Origin: Phyto melanocephala
Lineage: Eukaryota; Arthropoda; Insecta; Diptera; Rhinophoridae
NCBI GenBank assembly: GCA_941918925.1
Contig: OW799233.1
Coordinates: 71,761,578-71,825,577, forward strand
Direction of reading: 5' to 3'
DNA: 64,000 nt
Shown here: one piece after another, positions 31,463 through 42,870 of the stretch
How positions within the stretch are numbered: the stretch's first letter is position 1
How the letters are laid out: every line of letters starts with the position of its first letter
The notes under the pieces: generated by a model
What the model saw: the letters and a program-made list of their open reading frames with translations, nothing else
Databases searched by the model: none
Told to the model about the DNA's origin: nothing
Position numbers and translations under genes: made by a program

Positions 31463-31646
31463 CAGGGTACACTTATACAAGGTGGCGGTGCAAGCCCAGC
31501 TGACTATTCTTTTGTGTTCTGGAGAATGTCAAAATACATACTTAAAAAAATTATTTCAACTTCGGAAATTGTCAAACTCCATACATAAAAAAAGAGAGAC
31601 AAAAATTGCTCTCCTTTACGCTATCACCTTATGTAATTACACCATG
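31463..31646. mobile_element. 184-bp MITE with 8-bp target duplication
   Basis: Flanked by GTTTGTAC (31455-31462, 31647-31654). The ends are imperfect inverted repeats, CAGGGTACACTTATACAAGG against CATGGTGTAATTACATAAGG. hAT-like by duplication length; too short to code. Confidence 0.75.
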
Positions 31647-31654
31647 GTTTGTAC

Positions 31655-31904
31655 TGTATTTAAATTTGTATATAAAGAAAACTAACGGTCCTTGTTTATG
31701 TGTCCTCTAGACAATAAACGGTCACTGAATACAAACATTCGATTTTATTGTTAAATTGAGTTTAGGCACGGGAATTAAACAAATTGTTTTTAAAGCGCTT
31801 TCGTTCTCTACAGCATATTAATAAATTTATAATTATTAATAAAATTATATTTGCACAAGAGGTGCTATTAAATATTTTGTTTTAATTTAATCCCTTCCGT
31901 AACA
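31655..31904. other. Short non-coding spacer
   Basis: AT-rich; no gene or clear element end recognised. Confidence 0.5.
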
Positions 31905-33227
31905 CCGACACTCTTTCACGTTATGATATGGAGGAAATTTCTGCAAATGTAAATAATTTTATAATTTTGGATTCAGATGCGTTTAAAACGAATGATGAAT
32001 GAATGAATGAATGGAGTTAGTAGCAAAAGTCCAAGAGAACGCCGAAAACCTGCCAGACATTAAGGTAATAGACAATCTAGTCTGCAAACGTATCAAGCCG
32101 TATGATGGTGTACCTATTAATGAAGATTTTTCATTAAAACTTTGGGTTCCACTCGAGCTAACGTCAGACATTACCGTAAAATGTCACAATCCCCCTTAGT
32201 CATCGCATGGAGGGTTTGGAAAAACTTTACGCCGTGTTAAAGAGTATTTTTATTGGCCATATAAAAACACACAAATTCGTTCGTTTGTAGCAAATTGCCA
32301 AGCAAAGAAGCAAAACCTGCTAATTGTACTTTAAGGCCACCTATGGGAGCCGAAACTGAAACCGAACGGCCATTTCAACGAATTTTCGTGGACTTTTTGG
32401 GTCCATACCCTCGTTCTAAGCAAGGAAATTGCTATATATTTATAGTTTTAGGCCACCTAACAAAATTTGTGTTGCTAAAGGCAATGCCACGAGCGAGCAC
32501 GAAATACGTTGTTAAGTTTCTAGTAGCTGAAGTTTTTCATAAGTTTTGTACTCCAGAGACCATTGTTTCGGATAATGGCAAACAGTTTGTGAGCAAAGAT
32601 TTTAAGGATTTGGTAACTAATTTTGGCATTAAGCATTTTAAAACTGCTATATATTCACCGCAAGCTAACACGTCAGAGCGAGTGAATCAATCGATTTTAT
32701 CAGCGATAAGATCGTATTTACAAGAAGACCATTCTGAATGGGACAAATATTTGTCCGGAGTCGAATCATCGTTGCGGTCTTCAGTGCAAACGTCGATTGG
32801 TGTCACTCCCTACTTCGCTCTTTTTGGGATGAATATGTTTGGTCATGGTACCGTCTATAAGCTCGCTAGAAAACTAAAGAGCCTAGATGATCCCGACGTA
32901 AATATTGTTACGAAATCCGAAAAATTGAATATAATAAGGCACAAAATAAGAGAGAATCTACATAAAGCCTATCAACGTGGTGAAAACTCGTATAACACAC
33001 GTTGTCGTCAGGTTAAGTTTATACCTGGACAAGAAATTTACCGACGCAATTTTCAGCAGAGCGATTTTAAAAACCAATTTAATGCTACATTAGCTAGAAA
33101 ATTTTTGAAATGTAGACTCGTACGACCCGTAGGGAATAGTTTGTATGAGGTAGAATACCTTCAGGAAAATCGTTGGGGGTATTTCACGCCAAAGATTTAA
33201 AGCAATAGCTTTAATATCTTTGGTGGT
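31905..33227 (+). pseudogene. Ty3/gypsy Pol 3' part: RNase H end and integrase
   Basis: Begins in the end of RNase H (DTLSRYDMEE) and runs through a decayed zinc-binding domain (stop near 32197, frameshift near 32300) into an integrase core. All three catalytic residues are readable: Asp in RIFVDFLGPYPRS, Asp in IVSDNGKQF and Glu in YSPQANTSERVNQ. The C-terminus (ARKFLKCRLVRPVGNSLYEVEYL) is followed by a short frame change; the other frame gives the family ending FHAKDLK. A hairpin at 33189-33223 spans the end of the frame. It is clearly related to the integrase at 59389-60400. The element is 5'-truncated and is split at 33307 by a non-LTR insertion. Confidence 0.85.
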
Positions 33228-33306
33228 CTTAGTCCCAACGTTTCTGTCCACATATCCTCTTAGGAAGTTGAATAACGTTTTTTATTATTTTAAACGCGAG
33301 TGTTAG

Positions 33307-35713
33307 GTTAGGTTAGGTTAGGTTGAAAAGGAGGGGTATAAAAGCCCAAACCCATGACAGGTATACACCTATGCCCAGTTGGCATGTTGTGCGCTCCATG
33401 TGGAAAACGGAATTCCCAAACAAAAAACCATAAACATAATTTCCCATAAATATCGGACTAGTCCAAGAAACCAGTCCCCTCAATGTAACGCCTTATGGAT
33501 CTCCAGTTCGAGTTCCCCAGGTATTCCAAGTTCGGCATATTATCTACTGTAAAATTTTCGCGTCTAATATGCCCAAACGCAGGACAATGACAGAGGTAGT
33601 GTACCAGGGTCTCATCCTCTTCCTCACAAGCTCTACATGTCGTCTCCTCAGATAATCCCATGCGTGCTAAATGAGTTCTCAACTCCGTATGACCTGTAAT
33701 TACACCGGTTAATTTCCTAAGTGTAGGTCTACTTAGTCTCAAAATCTCCTTTGACTTCCCAAGATTTGGGTCACCCCAGAGTGTTCTTGTCACCTTACCG
33801 ACATCAGTGCTTTGCCATTTTCTGACATGTTCTTCCATTGCCCAACGTTTAAGTTCATCTTAAAATCGTTTAAGGGGTTTGGCGTTCTCCAAAGTTATAG
33901 TACTCAAAAGAGCTCCCATTTTGGATAATTTGTCGGCTTTCTCGTTTCCGATCAGCCCGTGATGGCTTGGTATCCATATTATCTCCAGATGTTCACAATT
34001 TGCATATGAGTTTATCTCACTCTTGCATTGCAAAACGTTCCGGGATTCAACTTTCTCCTTTCTCAATGTCTTAATCACTGATTGGCTATCCGTAAAGATA
34101 CGAATCGGAGTTTCGCTATTCGTTTCCTTTATCCATTTAATTCCTTCCGTAATCGCCATGATCTCAGCCTGAAAAATAGTGTTGTGATCTGGTAGACGGA
34201 AGTATTTGCCTCTATTTCGGCTTATGTCGTATAAGCCCATTCCAGTTTGGTCACCAATCTTTGAACCGTCTGTATAAAGATCGATTCCGTGGGTGTTTCC
34301 CATCCTGATTATCTCATCCCATTCTCCCTCTTCCGGTATAATGGTGATGCAGTTAATATTCTCATATCTCATCGGGATTTTATCACATGTTAATTCTGTA
34401 ATATTTCCTATCGGTAAGATATCCGTTATTCTTTGGTATCTGGTCTTATGTTCTCTTATAAGCCACTCATCTATTGCCATTAATCTTGTGGCAGCTAAGG
34501 CCGCTTCATATTTTACCTGTATCTCAATAGGCCAAATGGATAATATATTCTCAATGGCCATTGTCGATGTGGTCCTCATGGCGCCGCAAATACTAATGCA
34601 GCACTGTCTCTGAATCTTTTGAAGAGGTTTTATATTCACCTTCTTCTCTAAGGATGTCCACCATACTAACGAAGCGTACGTAATTGTAGGCCGCAGTACA
34701 CTCGTATATAGCCAATGTGTCATCCTTGGGCTTAAGCCCCATTTTGAGCCAATCACTCTTCTGCAGAGGGCCCATATTCTTTGAGCTCTCTCCACTTTAC
34801 ATTGAATGTGGTCCTTCCAGGATAGTCTCCAATCAAGTACTATTCCTAGGTATTTGACCTTTTTATCAATCTTAATTGTCTTATTCCGAAAGATGGGATA
34901 GCTATGCACCGGTATCTTCCTCTTTCTCGTAAACAAACAGATTTCAGTCTTTTCTGGGTTGACATTGAGCCCTCGCTCCTTCGCCCAGTTATATGATATA
35001 TTCAAAGCCTCCATTGCTCTCATACATAAAGAATTTGGATTCGTCCCCCTGATCAGTATCGCAACATCATCTGCGTAACAGATAGGCTTGAATCCCTCGT
35101 TCGATAGAATCCTCAGTAGACTATGTATGGTAGTTACCCATATTAATGGAGATAAAATACCTCCCTGCGGGGTTCCTCGACATACTTTGTCCCTTCTTCT
35201 TACTCCATTTGCCTCACAATTTATCCATCTGTTCCTTAACATATTGCTAATCCATGCAATTAAGACATGGCTTAACCCTAAGTTTTCCAAGGAATCGATA
35301 AGACTCGAGGTCATTACGTTATTGAAAGCTCCTTCTATGTCTATGAATACGCCCATGGTATACACACCCAGGTCGAAGGATCTCTCTATATGATAAACAA
35401 CCTCCTGAAGAGCAGTCTCAGTAGATCTGCCCTTGATATAGGCGTGTTGTCCAAATCTCATTGAATCGCCTGGTAATCGTCTTCTGACCATTCCATCGAC
35501 GATACGCTCCATGGTTTTCAATAAGAATGATGTTAAGCTTATGGGTCTATAAGCTTTAGGATTTGCGTAATTTTCCCTCCCTGGTTTAGGTATGAAAACG
35601 ACTCTCGCCTCCCTCCATTCCACAGGGGTATACGCATATTTCAGGCAAGTAGTAAAAATATTCGCCAGCCTTATGTCGATTAGGTCAATGCTTCTTTGTA
35701 GGAGAGCCGGAAA
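33307..35713 (-). mobile_element. 5'-truncated LOA/I-type non-LTR retrotransposon
   Basis: Flanked by a 14-bp target duplication AACGCGAGTGTTAG (33293-33306, 35714-35727). On its own strand it ends in a (CCTAA)n tail (33301-33325), the reverse complement of (TTAGG)n. The 5' end is cut off before the reverse transcriptase, as is usual for incomplete target-primed insertion. Confidence 0.92.
33458..35713 (-). pseudogene. ORF2: RT, RNase H and C-terminal zinc motif
   Basis: Open from the truncated end (35713) to a single TAA at 33860-33862, then open again to 33458. RT shows KAYRPISLTSFLLKTMERI, GRSTETALQEVV, FIDIEGAFN, GTPQGGILSPL and the catalytic CYADDVAIL (plus 35064-35090). An RNase H domain follows with DLYTDGSK, FTDSQSVIKTL and WIPSHHGLIGNEKAD. 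After the stop a CCHC-like motif (CRAC ... HYLCHC) ends the protein. RT plus RNase H points to the LOA/I group. The endonuclease and ORF1 are missing by 5' truncation. Only one nonsense change in over 2.2 kb suggests a fairly young copy. Confidence 0.9.
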
Positions 35714-35727
35714 AACGCGAGTGTTAG

Positions 35728-36252
35728 TAAATAGTTCTACTCTACTTCTACAGTTAGCACAAATAACTACACATTTCTTATTTTATATAAAGTTTTTTTT
35801 GAGTCTTAGTGTTAAGAATTGTGTTTTGTTTTTAAAAGAGTTACTGAGCATTTCATTAGAAAATCCCGTAAAAGGAGTAGTTCGTCGTCTGGCTTAACTA
35901 GACACTCTATGCGAAAACATCACATATTGTGACGGTCACCATACCAATAGTGCAAGTCTTTTATAGCGCTCTGGGGAACTATGCCATTAAGAGCTCAGAC
36001 ACGTTGGTCACCTAGTATGGAGTCGTAAATTCTTTTATATTGAGTACTAGGAGCGGACAACGATTACCCAACAAGCATTTCATGATGAAATACGTGGCTG
36101 ACTCATAATAGGGAATTCTAATGATTGACACCTCATTAAAATTATTTTACACAAATTGTACTCGATTTATGTCTCGTAGACATTGTTTTTTGTTTTGGCT
36201 AAAATTGAAATTTTATTACGTTTATATTTTTCTAATGACTAGTGTTAGACTG
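35728..36252 (+). other. 3' flank of the split gypsy, no gene
   Basis: Resumes the sequence interrupted at 33306. No open frame or LTR was recognised. Confidence 0.45.
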
Positions 36253-36703
36253 AATGAAATATTTTAAAAACTAAAGGTTAGTGTAAATATTTGAGATTTG
36301 AACTTACCGAACATGAAAAGGAAGAAAATAGGTCGTGAAGCATAAGTATCATCTGAAAAGATGGAAAATTATTATGGATATTGAATTTTGTCTAAAATAG
36401 TATATGTATTACTTACATTTTTATTGTGACCCACACGCCATGATGAATCTGCACAGCAGTCGTTGAATTTTTAATCCTCTGAAAAAAAGTGAAGTTTAAT
36501 TAATAATGATTTTAATACGTAATGAATAATTTATTAATTAATTAATATTAATTTTTTTTTATTCGTTTATTTTGTTTCACAAGCCTTCTAAAAGGAGAAG
36601 TATGAATATGAAACTATGTAATATTAGCATTACCCTTTTAGATTGCTTTAGAAGAAAAAATAATAGTTAGTTATTTTAAATAGAGGATAATAATTTTTTT
36701 TAT

Positions 36704-36775
36704 GTGAGGGGGTTCTTCACACCAAAAATTTAAGCATTGGCTTAAGATTTTTGGTGGTTTTAGTCCCTATATTTT
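36704..36775 (+). pseudogene. Gypsy Pol 3'-end remnant with hairpin
   Basis: About 70 bp align with 33174-33240, covering the end of the integrase frame (family text G-V-x-H-x-K-x-L) and the hairpin 36722-36754. It lies in an intron of the minus-strand transcript. Confidence 0.6.
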
Positions 36776-37986
36776 GTTATTTAAGTTTTTTTTTTAATTT
36801 TTTTTATTTGCTTGCTTGCTATATTTTTCCATTGAAAGAAAAATTGTTTTTTTTTTCTTTTATTTTATGATGATTAGTATGGTTGATGAATTAATTTACT
36901 TACCAATGTTAATAATTTCAACATATGGAGTTTCTAGGAACAGTGAATCTGAAAATAAAATAGAAAAAAACATTAGATATTTATAATTTTAGGTTTTTTA
37001 TATTAGAATTTCTGAAAATTTATAGTAACGAATATTGAGAAGTTGGCACTTTGAAATATTTTATTACAACTAGTTTTTTTTATTTGAATTTGGTATTTTT
37101 TTTAATATTTTTTTTTTGCTTATCGTATTTTAATTTTACAATTAATTTCAGAAACATTATTACTAGTAAAATTTATTTTGGTTTTATGAATTTCGTTACT
37201 ATTTGTCAATTTTTAACATTTGATTTAATTTTTTTATTTCGGTTTTATTAATTTTTTTTATTTTTTTACTTCACGTTGGTTTCACCGTGTAATTTATTCT
37301 TTTGCATTTCACTGCTACTGTCTCTTATTAAATTTTTCGGAAAAATACTATTTTAATTTGATGTACCTAATGATTCTTGGTTCACGTCACTTTACGTATA
37401 CATAATTCACCTTTTTAAACGTTTTATTTTTAAATTATTTTTAAACTTTTTAACTTTTTATACCCACTGTTATTTTTTTTGTTCTTATATTAATTATTAA
37501 ATACAAACAAAATACAAATTTTCTATTTTACTCACTAATTTTATTTAAATGTGAGTTTAATTTTTTTTACGTAACGTTACGTACGCTGGAACACTCGACA
37601 TACCGGTCATATTATTTGTTTTTTCCACTAAATATTCAATATATGGTACACTTACCTTGTTTTCCTGTGATTCGGCCTAAGAAGTCGATATTGCCGCAGT
37701 GTCTTCAACATTCTGTAAAGTAGGAACATTTTTTAATTATTACTTTGTTTTTTTTTTTGCACTTTTATATTTTGCTGTTTGATATACTTACTTTTTTTTA
37801 ATGGTTGGCTACGTCTTATATAAATCTCTGAAAATTAAATTTTATATTAGTTTTTGTATATATTTAAAGTTAATAATGTAAATTTTTATTAGTACTTACC
37901 TTTGTCCATATTGTTGTTCCGATGATTCTTCTTTTTCTTTACCATGCGCAGTAATTTTATTTTCTTCCATTCATTTTCTTTCATTC

Positions 37987-37996
37987 ATCAGCTGTT
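37987..37996 (+). promoter_or_regulatory. Core-promoter motif AWCAGCTGTT upstream of the first exon
   Basis: ATCAGCTGTT fits the E-box core-promoter motif common at Drosophila TATA-less promoters and sits 17 bp upstream of the ATG at 37970. A minus-strand promoter, perhaps bidirectional, is inferred. Confidence 0.35.
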
Positions 37997-38059
37997 CATT
38001 CACAATAGGTCAGTGTTGCCGAGAGGCAACTTCAAACTAAGAAGCGAAACAAACATATG

Positions 38060-39055
38060 TTCATTGTTTTCATTTGTATATGTTAACCTTTGGTAAATAT
38101 AATGAAAACAGACAAAATTGATAGATAAAATGGTGACAGTGGAAGACGTTGGAATTTGGTGGCGCGAAGTAAAGATGGCCTTTGAGATATAGAGAAAAAG
38201 GAGCCATTATTGTTCTGATTATTCTTCTGATTATGAGTCTGGATGGTGAACGAAAAACATAGTGTGCGGAAAGTTTTTTTTTAATAAGTAATTTTTTTGA
38301 AATGTAAATAAGAACATTAAATTAAATAAAAACCTTAAATAAAATAAAAAAAAAACTTTAAGTTAAATAAAATAAAAACATTATGTTATATTAAAGAACA
38401 CTTAAATATAATTAAAACAAAACACTTAATAAAATGATATCTGAAACATAAAACTAGAAGACTTTGAATTAAAATAAAAACAAAATATTAAAAGAAGTAA
38501 AACATGCTCAAGTAAAATTAAAACAACACACATAACATTTAGAAGAACACACATTTCTGAAGCTGTCATCATAATTTAAGTCATTGTCCTCTGAAGCTGT
38601 CATCTTTTTGATTGCCTTTGTAAGCTTACTGGGAGTCATCATCCTTAGCCATCTGGTCACCAGACACACTCAACCCGTTTCATCAGCCACCAGTGGTTCC
38701 ATATCTGCCTTGACCGGTACAGGTATTTTGACCATAGACTGTACGAACCATCGACTTTTGGACACGTAATGTTTATAAAAGAAATGAAAATATTTATAGT
38801 TTTCTTTAAATATTTGTAAATTGTTAGGGAAAACTTACGTTTGTGTTTTTTTAATCCCCTCTAGAGAATTTAGTAGAGGGTGCGCGTAGGTCCAAAAACG
38901 AGAGCTCACATTTAAGGTCATCGTAAGACAGGGTATTTGCCCAATATAATGAAAGTAGTTTTCCTTAAAAAAAAAATTAATAAGAAAATTATATATATAT
39001 GTGGTTTTAAAATTTGTGTATAAATAATTCGACTAGGACAAACGCTAGGCAGTCT
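38060..39055. other. Mostly non-coding stretch
   Basis: Low-complexity AAATAAAA-type runs at 38330-38530. On the minus strand 38840-38960 is open (SYDDLKCELSFLDLRAP) and a GTAAGT donor occurs at 38833-38838; 38545-38650 minus reads acidic text (SEDNDLNYDD). I do not recognise either; they may be gene remnants. Confidence 0.35.
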
Positions 39056-39060
39056 TAACC

Positions 39061-41450
39061 CTTTTTTATTTATTTATTTAATAAAAATCTGTAGATTATA
39101 AATCCTTACAGACCAAAAAAGAAAAATACATGCAAAAAATAAATTTAAATAACTACAAACATTTAAGAACAGAATAATATTACGCTTAATTATATTAATA
39201 TTTACAGAAAAATTAATGAAATATTAAAGATCATTATAGTTTTTTGATATTCTCCTTAGTGGGTCAGCATAAGCGTAGTTAGTTTGAAGACATCTAAGAT
39301 AAAAAGGAGTAAAATTCCGAGTAGCTCTAAGTGGAACATTAAAGTTGATATTACTCAGCAAAAATTCAGAATTAACAGAACCATTTAATAAATTCACCAT
39401 AAAAGTTACATTAAGCATAATTCGTCTACTTTCTAACGTGTAGCAAGTCTAGTTGTGTACGGCAGAATGTTTCTATCAGGATCCCATGTTGTATGACCTA
39501 AACAAAATAGAAGGAATTGTTTCTGAACAGATTTGATTCGATCCTTCTGAAAATTGGTATAAGGATCCTAAATAATAGATCCGAATTCTAGAATAGGTCT
39601 TACTAATGAGGTGTACAACCGTACAGTTATTTGTAAACTCTTTAGCCCAACGTTTTATAAAAGCGAGAACACCACGAGATTTATTTACCATCATAACAAT
39701 ATGGTTGTTGAAATTTAGTTTAGGGTCAAAAAGAACGCCTAGATCCAGAAACTCCGAAACCAGTTCAAGTTGATAACCACCCAGAAAAAAGAGACAACCA
39801 GCATTTCAATTTGTTGAGAATCTCATATGTTTGCATTTTTTTAGGTTGAGAGTCATTAAATTAATATTGCACCATTCGAAAAATTTATTCAAATCATGTT
39901 GTAACTGAGTTCCATCCTAATGTTATTGTAACTAAGAAAAATCTTTACGTCATCAGCATACATTAAAACTTTGCAAAATTTGGCAAATCATTTATAAAGA
40001 GCGAAAATAAAATAGGTATGACTTTATCCAACTCAAAGTGTTTATCGTGAATCCCATAAGATTAAGCTTGTGTAAAAGCAGATAATGATTAACTTGATCA
40101 AAAGCCTTACTGAAGTCAGTATAGATAACATCCGTCAATTGTTTATTATTAAAACCATTATGAACAACAGTGGTAAGTTCCAAAAAGTTAGTTAGTATAG
40201 AGCAGCCTTTTCTAAAACCGTGTTGATGATGAGATAGAAGAGATGATATTTGATGGCATATATTATCCGTAATACATTTTTCAAAAAGTTTTGGAATCGC
40301 ACTAAGCTTCGCAATACCTCTATAGTTCGTTACGTTCGATTTATTACCGGATTTAAAAAGCCGAATTATAAAGGAGTCCTTCCAAAACTGAGGAAAATAA
40401 CCAAGTTTTATTGAATTATTGTATATAATTGCAAGTGGAGTAGTTAGTGCATTTGCGCAATGTTTTAAGACATAGTTGGATATGCCATCCGGTTCACTAT
40501 TTAAGGATAATTTCATGCTCTCTGTGGCTGATAAAATCTGCGAAGTGACGATTGGAGTGAGTTGTATTGGTTTACTTTCAGCAATTTTGTATGGGTACGA
40601 ATTGTTTTTGTATTGTACATTAGAATACGTTGTTGAAAAGAAGTCGGCAAATAAATTACTTATTATTAAATTATCACTAGATTCAGAATTTAAATATTTG
40701 AAAGAGTTTGGGTAACCAGTTAATTTTCGCTTAGAATTAACGAATTTATAAAATGACTTAGGATCACTAATGAAATTGTGTTTCATGGTATTAATATAAT
40801 TTTTGTAAAGCAACGTATTCATTGAAACGTAATCAGCACGGGAAACAGTATATTTAATATTTTTCAGATTTGAGAACTGTTTAGATTTCCATGGAGGGCC
40901 AGTCTTAATAAATAATTTTGTTTTTGGAACACAATATTCAAAATATTCCAGGATTGTTTTGTAAAACGTCTGTACTGTTGAGTCGAGAGTAGCTGGAGAA
41001 TTATACGAGTTTGAGAATAAACCCAGCCAATTAGTGTCATATAAAAGAAAGTTTAATTCTTCATAATTTGCTTTTTTAAAACAGAAGACTCTTTCGTTTT
41101 GAGTATCTGCTTTCACCGGACGATAAAATGGAACATTAAGACTTAATTCAAGAGTAGGGTGATAACGGTCTTCAGGACAAACAATTACTTTAGAACGAGT
41201 TAGTGAACAATCTGTTGGTTCATTTGTAAATACAAGATCTAATAATTTACTAAATTTATTATAAATACCATTAACTTGAAATAGGCATAAATCATGAAGT
41301 TTATTTAAAAATATATCAATCCATTCTGCAGCTTTAACTGGAACATAAAAAAACATATCCGGTAAAAATTTACAGGAAATATTTGGCAAATTAAAATCAC
41401 CAAAAACAAGAACTGAATCGCGTGGTTGTGACAAAAATCCGCCTGAAAGT
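39061..41450 (-). mobile_element. CR1/jockey-type non-LTR retrotransposon, 5'-truncated
   Basis: Minus-strand element whose 3' end is a (TAAA)n tail at 39064-39085. The 5' end is cut inside the endonuclease near 41450. No convincing target duplication was found; a repeated TGACAAAAAT at the 5' edge is not mirrored at the tail. Confidence 0.75.
39224..41434 (-). pseudogene. ORF2: endonuclease end and reverse transcriptase, with deletion
   Basis: The frame from 41434 starts in the last part of the APE-type endonuclease (VLVFGDFNLPNI ... LLDLVFTN) and continues to RT: SEPDGISNYVLKHC, FPQFWKDSFIIRLFKSG, NYRGIAKLSAIPKLFEK and YTDFSKAFDQVNH. It stops at 39992, where the segment before the LFINDLP block is deleted; the YADD box then follows in other frames (about 39950). 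The thumb/C-terminal part is readable in pieces down to 39224 (GVLAFIKRWAKEF; MLNVTFMVNLLNG). The wording fits CR1/jockey-like elements without RNase H. Not functional. Confidence 0.85.
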
Positions 41451-42342
41451 GTGACAAAAATAATTGGCGAATCAACAATAAAACTTTCTATAGGGATTTC
41501 AAGATCTTCAGCATCTTCGACATCTTCTAATTCCGCTTATAACTGACGATTATTCTCAAAAAAAACTTCTTCCTTTCGTCTTCTGAGGATTCCATGTCTT
41601 CCTCGGACTCGTCAAAGGTCTGGAGATATTCCTCAGTAACACAGTGGTCTCGGCATCCCAATCAAAAACTTATCAGAAATGCACTAAAAAAAATTAGTCG
41701 AAAATGAAATAAATACAAAAGCAAATGCGCAATATTGCAGTTATGCAACAAACTGATTTTGTCGAAAACAGTATATGAAAGCACTGAATTTCCACATAAT
41801 TATTTATTTCCCGTTCTTTTGGTATTATAAGTTATCTAAAAATAAAAAAAAAACAACACTTGCCTTTCAAAATCACAAATAGCAGTGAATAACACTTTTT
41901 ACATTTACGCGCTACCGCAATCTAGCAAACAGAAAATTTCAAGTTTATTAATTTTAAATCGACCCGCCACGTCAACCTCCAAAAAATTAAAGATTTATCA
42001 ACAATCTATGGTAGGTTACACTCAGATACGAGAAACTATATCTGTCCAATTATTTGAATTTCCGGTATGTTGCAGATATCCAACAACGCGAATTTAAGGA
42101 TTAAGCAAAAAAACACCTAGTTATATGATTTAGAAAAACAAAATAGTTTTCTTTTTATTTTTGCATTAATCTCTTTAAGGGAGAATTAATTTTTTTTGTG
42201 TTTCAAATTTAATTTAATAAATTGTTAATTACATTTGTTTTTTTATTTTATATATATGTGTAAGTACATTTGTTTTTTTTTTAATAGAATTTATAAATGA
42301 ATTTAAAATAGAAAATTTTAAGTATTTTTAATGGCGAAATAA
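41451..42342. other. Unassigned stretch with acidic minus-strand frames
   Basis: On the minus strand 41465-41640 reads acidic text in two frames (YLQTFDESEEDMESSEDE; then ELEDVEDAEDLEIPIESF), as if a gene fragment with a frameshift and a stop. The rest is AT-rich with nothing recognisable. Confidence 0.4.
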
Positions 42343-42737
42343 ATAAAAAAGGGTAAGCTGCTGACGGAAGTGAAGTCAAAGGTCCCCAACATTTTAGCTA
42401 CAGTGGATCATGGTGAAATCCCCATGGATTTCGGTGGGTGGGTAAAAGCTGTTGGCATAACATCTGCCAACCCCCCAAAAGATGTGAAGAAAAGGACACC
42501 ACAGCAAATGTATGGTGTCATCAGGTATGGTAGTTTTGCAATATTTCGCGTTAAGTCCATATTCGGGTCCCTTCTCTCTACTTTTATCCTTTTTACTATA
42601 GCTGGTATGATTTTTTTGTATGCTGCGTGCCAATAGCCAGAACGCCGGCAAGAACCACCCCAAGACGGCGAGCTCTAGCCGGAGCAAAACGCCAGCATGC
42701 CAGCGCCGCCGACAATCTGGCCAAACTATTGTTTTAA
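42343..42737 (+). CDS. Two-exon gene fragment, unrecognised
   Basis: Exon 1 is open from 42343 to 42524 (KGKLLTEVKSKVPNILATV ... RTPQQMYGVI). The donor AG/GTATGG and an acceptor after a long pyrimidine tract (CTACTTTTATCCTTTTTACTATAG, ending 42601) define a 77-nt intron, a typical fly size. The frame continues through exon 2 (42602-42737): WYDFFVCCVPIARTPARTT, then Arg/Ala-rich to NLAKLLF and a TAA at 42735-42737. Exon 2 is GC-rich, unlike its surroundings. The true start is not seen; a stop precedes 42343 and no good upstream acceptor is evident. It could be the 3' end of a host gene or a captured fragment. No domain recognised. Confidence 0.5.
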
Positions 42738-42870
42738 GGTTGTGTTATCAGTCAAACCGCACATAGGCTTGCTACACTTACATTTGAATTATACTTGCAT
42801 TTCAATTATATTCACCATTTAATTAGACTTAACCATATATCGTAAAAAATAATATAAAGTTGCCTACACT

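Larger units (their letters stand above)
36253..38000 (-). other. Multi-exon minus-strand transcript with short exons, probably non-coding
   Basis: On the minus strand five exons lie between pyrimidine-CAG acceptors and GTAAGT donors: 37792-37827 (36 nt), 37656-37712 (57), 36904-36948 (45), 36417-36478 (62), 36308-36352 (45). A first exon ends at 37900 with a GTAAGT donor and a last one starts at 36249 after CAG. Introns of 72, 79, 64 and 55 nt have normal fly sizes; two are longer, one holding a gypsy remnant. The first exon has ATG at 37968-37970 (MEENKITAHGKEKEE) and reads on into the 57-nt exon, but the frame stops in the 36- or 45-nt exon. So it is a very short protein, a decayed gene or a non-coding RNA. 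No family recognised. Confidence 0.55.

Noticed and set aside
31296..31685. 129-codon frame
   Set aside because: Spans the P-like right end and the 184-bp MITE, so it cannot be one gene.
33301..33325. Telomeric (TTAGG)n repeat
   Set aside because: Only about 25 bp, at the 3' end of a non-LTR element with a target duplication; not a telomere.
41445..41470. TGACAAAAAT repeated at the 5' edge of the CR1/jockey element as a target duplication
   Set aside because: Both copies are on the same side; none is found next to the 3' tail.
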